Below are positions 14,568 to 17,159 of a DNA stretch of 17,159 bases, one piece after another. The notes under the pieces are model-generated. The model was not told the origin of the DNA. It made no database searches and worked only from the letters and a program-made list of their open reading frames with translations. A program made the position numbers and the translations under genes. Within the stretch, counting starts at the first letter, position 1. Every line of letters begins with the position of its first letter. This stretch comes from CAYNDB01 sp964395915 (GTDB lineage Bacteria; Nitrospinota_A; UBA7883; JAJRTC01). The stretch is taken from assembly GCA_964395915.1 (NCBI GenBank), contig CAYNDB010000049.1:1-17159 (forward strand), written 5' to 3'.

Positions 14568-14600
14568 GGCCCGGCGCCGCCTCCAAAGGGACGCCGGGCC
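14568..14600 (+). promoter_or_regulatory. Strong leader hairpin directly before the HisA-like start codon
   Basis: GGCCCGGCG (14568-14576) and CGCCGGGCC (14592-14600) form a perfect 9-bp all-GC stem with a 15-base loop. Its 3' arm ends 10 bases before the ATG at 14611, exactly where a Shine-Dalgarno sequence would be. None is present: the gap reads GTAATAAAAA. No T-run follows, so it is not an intrinsic terminator. A role in controlling translation or mRNA stability is inferred. Confidence 0.5.
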
Positions 14601-14610
14601 GTAATAAAAA

Positions 14611-15282
14611 ATGAAAACTCGCCTCCATATCATTCCTGTTGTCGACATTATGAACGGGCAAGTCGTTCATGCTGTCAGGGGCGCCCGAACGCAATATAAA
14701 GCGATAACTTCCTCTATAGTTTCCTCAGCGGACCCATTACATGTGGTGGAGCGGTTTTTGGAGCTTTATACGCCACAGTCTATTTATATAGCCGATCTGG
14801 ACGCCATAACGGGTAATGGCTCTAATCAAGATGTTATCGACGTCGCGCTGGAGCAGTTTGACTGCGAATACCTTGTGGATGGCGGATATAGAAAGCTTGC
14901 CGATATACCATGTCATCCCCGATTGACACCGGTTATCGCCACAGAAACTTTTGAAGAGTGGAGAGCCGTTAAAACGTTATCCAGAATGGTTGTTTCCATC
15001 GACACAAAAAGTGGCGCGCTGATATCACGTTTGCCCGAAATGACAGTCGCAAAGGTATTGAGCCTTGCCAGGAGAGCCGGAGCGAAGCGGTTCATACATT
15101 TGCGAATAGACGCTGTAGGGTCGAAAACATTTTCTTCATCCGCGTTTCTTAAGCCGGAACATGGTGAGCGATGGCTTGCCGGCGGAGGGGTTCGTCGTGT
15201 AGAAGACTTGCTTAAGCTTACCGATATGGGATATGCTGGCGCGCTGGTTTCCACAGCGTTGCATGAAAAGACAATTACCTGA
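14611..15282 (+). CDS. HisA/HisF-like TIM-barrel protein
   Basis: This 223-residue (beta/alpha)8-barrel protein is related to HisA/HisF of histidine synthesis. The N-terminus IIPVVDIMNGQVVHAVRG matches the HisA opening IIPAIDL-x-x-G-x-VV-x-L-x-x-G, with D12 at the catalytic base position. ADLDAITG (61-68), LVDGGYR (88-94) and SIDTKSG (129-135, D131 at the acid position) follow. The paired phosphate sites are AGGGVRRVEDL (190-200) and GALVSTALHEKTI (210-222). It is about 20 residues shorter than typical HisA, has diverged loops and has no his genes nearby. It more likely belongs to a HisA-related side family than to histidine synthesis itself. An in-frame TAA 4 bases upstream fixes the start. 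A GT2-like gene follows 12 bases downstream. Confidence 0.75.
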   Translation: MKTRLHIIPVVDIMNGQVVHAVRGARTQYKAITSSIVSSADPLHVVERFLELYTPQSIYIADLDAITGNGSNQDVIDVALEQFDCEYLVDGGYRKLADIPCHPRLTPVIATETFEEWRAVKTLSRMVVSIDTKSGALISRLPEMTVAKVLSLARRAGAKRFIHLRIDAVGSKTFSSSAFLKPEHGERWLAGGGVRRVEDLLKLTDMGYAGALVSTALHEKTIT

Positions 15283-15294
15283 TAAGAGTCACAA

Positions 15295-16101
15295 ATGAAA
15301 AAAGTAAGCCTGTATCTGCTAGTGCATGACGAGCCCGAGGGGGTTAAAGAGCTTACAGGGATGATCCGCCGTCAGAGCGAGAGTAGGTTTGATGTCATCG
15401 CGCTTATCCCGCCAGACCTTTCACCTCCCACAAAACATATGTGTGAAAAGGTCGCAAAAGAGATTCATGTTGTGGAAGATGGCGACGCGGGATCATTGAT
15501 CAACAACCTGGCGCTTTCAAATAATGACGATATAGTGGTTGTCCTCGACTCCGGCTTCATGCCGAGCAACCAGGTGTGGCTTAAGTATCTGCTCGAGGGT
15601 TTTAATGAGGAAGAGTGCGGGATCGTCATAGGCAGGCTGGCGCACGACCTGTATACAAACTGGTTTATACAGAATGATTTCAAGCTCGCCGAAGAGAATA
15701 TGAAAAATGGCGAAATAGCGCCATATTGTTTTCAGTTTGGCGGATTTGCCGTGAAAACAGATATATTGCGAAAAACACCTTTCCCCAAAGGTGGTATCGA
15801 TGAATTCGCGCTACGGTGGATGCTATTGAATCCCGGGCCTGTCAGGTTCGAAAAGAATGTGGTGACGGCTTGTCTTGACGCAATATCGGTAGATTGTTTT
15901 GTTTCATCATACAGCCGTCTTAGCCGCGAGACAAATGGCCTTGGCAAGCCTTTTCGTGAAAGCCTGAAGTTGTTTTTTAAAGGATCAGGCCGCGATATTA
16001 CCCTTATGTGGGAAAAGAAAATGCCGTTTTGGATTTTCTTCTCACTCTATCTTCGCTTCAGGCAGGCGAAGGGTTTTCTTTTTCCGCCGAAAGTTCTTTA
16101 A
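15295..16101 (+). CDS. Glycosyltransferase family 2-like (GT-A fold) protein
   Basis: This 268-residue protein has a Rossmann-like start (VSLYLLVHDEPEGVKELTGM). DIVVVLDSGFMPSNQVWLKY (79-98) resembles the GT2 segment that normally carries the metal-binding D-x-D motif; here it reads D85-S86-G87. YCFQFGGFAVKTDILRKTPF (144-163) and GGIDEFALRWML (166-177) match the GT2 acceptor-side pattern in which an E/D-D base is expected. A short hydrophobic stretch lies at about 244-253 (PFWIFFSLYL). The N-terminal nucleotide-binding part is atypical, so enzymatic activity and sugar donor are uncertain. The start has AAGAG 6 bases upstream. The gap of 12 bases to the HisA-like gene indicates one transcript and possibly a shared pathway, which I cannot name. 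Confidence 0.6.
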   Translation: MKKVSLYLLVHDEPEGVKELTGMIRRQSESRFDVIALIPPDLSPPTKHMCEKVAKEIHVVEDGDAGSLINNLALSNNDDIVVVLDSGFMPSNQVWLKYLLEGFNEEECGIVIGRLAHDLYTNWFIQNDFKLAEENMKNGEIAPYCFQFGGFAVKTDILRKTPFPKGGIDEFALRWMLLNPGPVRFEKNVVTACLDAISVDCFVSSYSRLSRETNGLGKPFRESLKLFFKGSGRDITLMWEKKMPFWIFFSLYLRFRQAKGFLFPPKVL

Positions 16102-16194
16102 GGCCAGCGCAAACCTGAAACAAAATCTCCCCATTGCGCAAATGGAAACTTCAGTCACTCAACCAACAGTATCTTGATGACAAATAGAACCATC

Positions 16195-16221
16195 GTGGTC
16201 TCGGCTCTAGGCCGGGACCAC
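16195..16221. terminator. Terminator hairpin between convergent GT2-like and ndk genes
   Basis: GTGGTCTCGGC (16195-16205) pairs with GCCGGGACCAC (16211-16221) over 11 bp with one wobble and a 5-base loop. Genes converge on it from both sides. The T-tracts are weak: AACTTTATATT on the plus strand and GATGGTTCTATTT on the minus strand. A bidirectional terminator is the simplest reading. Confidence 0.6.
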
Positions 16222-16265
16222 AACTTTATATTGGGATGGCCAGAAATAGTTATGAATAATACCGG

Positions 16266-16679
16266 TCAGACTATTTCCAGCTCTGAGAAAAAATAGGATA
16301 TTTCCCTGGCAGCGGAGGTTTCAGAATCCGATCCGTGAACCGAGTTCTTTTCGAGGCTGACGGCAAGCTCCTTGCGAATCGTTCCTTCGGCGGCGTCTTC
16401 CGGGTTGGTCGCTCCCATAATTTCGCGCCATTTTACCTGCGCATTATCACCTTCAAGCACAACGACAACGCATGGGCCGGAGATCATATAATCGGTAAGC
16501 GAGCCGAAGAAAGGCCTTTCTTTATGTTCGATATAAAAGCCTTCGGCCTGCCCTTTCGACATCTGAATACGTTTTAAGGCGACGATTTTTAAATCTTTGG
16601 CTTCAATCCAGCTTAAAACTTTGCCTGTAAGTCCCCGTTCAACTGCGTCTGGTTTAATGATTGCAAAAGTGCGCGACAT
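16266..16679 (-). CDS. ndk: Nucleoside diphosphate kinase
   Basis: Ndk transfers the gamma phosphate from ATP to NDPs through a phospho-histidine, balancing NTP and dNTP pools in the cytoplasm. The 137-residue length is typical. The N-terminus FAIIKPDAVERGLTG contains the conserved KPDAV with K9. GATNPEDAAEGTIR (89-102) is the nucleotide-binding loop, and NSVHGSDS carries the active-site histidine H115. The start has a strong AAGGAG 7 bases upstream. It lies downstream of a 2-oxoacid oxidoreductase beta-subunit gene in the same direction, separated by an intrinsic terminator that ends about 18 bases before its start. Little room is left for a promoter of its own. Confidence 0.97.
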   Translation of the reverse strand: MSRTFAIIKPDAVERGLTGKVLSWIEAKDLKIVALKRIQMSKGQAEGFYIEHKERPFFGSLTDYMISGPCVVVVLEGDNAQVKWREIMGATNPEDAAEGTIRKELAVSLEKNSVHGSDSETSAAREISYFFSELEIV

Positions 16680-16697
16680 TTAAGACTCTCCTTAGTG

Positions 16698-16738
16698 AAA
16701 AAAAAGACGCCGGAAAAGCTTGTCTTCTCCGGCGTCTT
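16698..16738 (-). terminator. Intrinsic terminator between the oxidoreductase gene and ndk
   Basis: On the minus strand AAGACGCCGGA (16738-16728) pairs perfectly with TCCGGCGTCTT (16714-16704), and the pairing extends inward with a mismatch. The stem runs into a T-run (16705-16698). It sits 12 bases after the upstream stop codon and 18 bases before the ndk ATG, with the ndk ribosome site directly after the T-run. Confidence 0.85.
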
Positions 16739-16750
16739 TAGATGATTAAA

Positions 16751-17159
16751 TTATGGTTTAAATGCGTCGATGATTTTATTGATATCGTAATCGGCGGTTC
16801 CGTTAACTGATTTCTTGATATCGTTCAACCGATCGACCAGGGTCGGCTTCTCCACCTGATACAGTATGCCGGTGGGCACTCGTCCCTTTTCGCTATTCAT
16901 GGCTATGTCCATCGCCGCCAAAAGATCGGAGGTGTCGTGATCAGCCGGAAGATCGTCGATCTTTTCCTTGTAGGAATCGAACGTGTTGACCTTGTTAAAG
17001 GTCGGGCACGGGCTGATGATGTTCACGAACGAAAAGCCCTTGTGCTGTACTGCCTTTGTAATAAGCTCCTGCACCACTTTACCCTTGGAGCTATATCCTT
17101 GCGCTACAAATGTGGCTCCATAAGCCAAGGTGAAGACAAGCGGGTTAACAGGGTTGTCC
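16751..17159 (-). CDS. 2-oxoacid:ferredoxin oxidoreductase, beta subunit (C-terminal part)
   Basis: About 135 C-terminal residues are visible; the gene continues past the right edge. The frame is open to the edge (DNPVNPLVFTMAYGATFVAQ precedes GYSSKGK). That stretch plus FVNIISPCPTFNKVN and GILYQVEKPTL are characteristic of the beta (thiamine-diphosphate) subunits of the two- or four-subunit pyruvate/2-oxoglutarate:ferredoxin oxidoreductases. The SPCPT-x-N segment is common in KorB-type proteins, so 2-oxoglutarate is the likelier substrate, but the window cannot decide. The thiamine-binding motif and iron-sulfur cysteines lie upstream, outside the window. The alpha subunit is presumably the next gene beyond the edge. 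The enzyme links 2-oxoacid oxidation, or reductive carboxylation, to ferredoxin. Confidence 0.88.
   Translation of the reverse strand, partial: DNPVNPLVFTLAYGATFVAQGYSSKGKVVQELITKAVQHKGFSFVNIISPCPTFNKVNTFDSYKEKIDDLPADHDTSDLLAAMDIAMNSEKGRVPTGILYQVEKPTLVDRLNDIKKSVNGTADYDINKIIDAFKP

Overview
The window comes from a bacterial chromosome of moderate GC content (roughly mid-40s percent by eye). The organism looks like a motile, Gram-negative-type bacterium. The evidence is a flagellin tail followed by fliD and fliS, a sigma-28-type flagellar promoter, a near-perfect sigma-54 (RpoN) promoter, and type II secretion/type IV pilus assembly proteins. The ferredoxin-dependent 2-oxoacid oxidoreductase at the right edge suggests anaerobic or microaerophilic metabolism, or a reductive TCA cycle. 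I cannot assign a phylum. Nitrospinota-, Nitrospirota- or Desulfobacterota-like lineages would all fit. I see no mobile element, prophage, CRISPR array, tRNA or rRNA.

Layout from left to right. Bases 3-2453 hold the flagellar filament block: the flagellin C-terminus, a hairpin, an inverted repeat, a sigma-28 promoter, fliD (cap) and fliS (flagellin chaperone). uvrB (2592-4580) follows on its own apparently leaderless promoter. Next is a large HEAT-repeat protein fused to a class III nucleotidyl cyclase (4790-6880). A cold-shock protein gene lies on the minus strand (6958-7167), with a good terminator and a long structured leader. It is divergent from a GspE/PilB ATPase gene that starts with a c-di-GMP-binding-type MshEN domain (7519-9195), followed by its GspF/PilC platform partner (9234-10460). 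A PilZ/YcgR-like protein (10467-11648, minus) converges on gspF with only 6 bp between the stop codons. uvrC (11806-13632, minus) lies upstream of it. A membrane-anchored TPR protein (13817-14359) diverges from uvrC and carries the sigma-54 promoter. After a hairpin-rich gap come a HisA/HisF-like TIM-barrel protein (14611-15282) and a GT2-like protein (15295-16101). ndk (16266-16679, minus) and the C-terminal part of a 2-oxoacid:ferredoxin oxidoreductase beta subunit (16751 to the edge, minus) close the window.

How the genes fit together. Three themes recur. The first is surface motility and assembly under alternative sigma factors: fliD/fliS, the gspE/gspF pair and the sigma-54 TPR gene. The second is nucleotide second messengers: an MshEN c-di-GMP module, a PilZ-like protein that lacks the usual c-di-GMP residues, and a HEAT-cyclase predicted to make cAMP. 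The third is nucleotide excision repair, with uvrB and uvrC both present. Each uvr gene has a -10 hexamer placed exactly six bases before its ATG and no Shine-Dalgarno sequence, which suggests leaderless transcripts. The least described parts are the HEAT-cyclase, the sigma-54-driven TPR protein, the HisA-like/GT2-like pair, and a UvrC in which one of the four expected iron-sulfur cysteines is serine.
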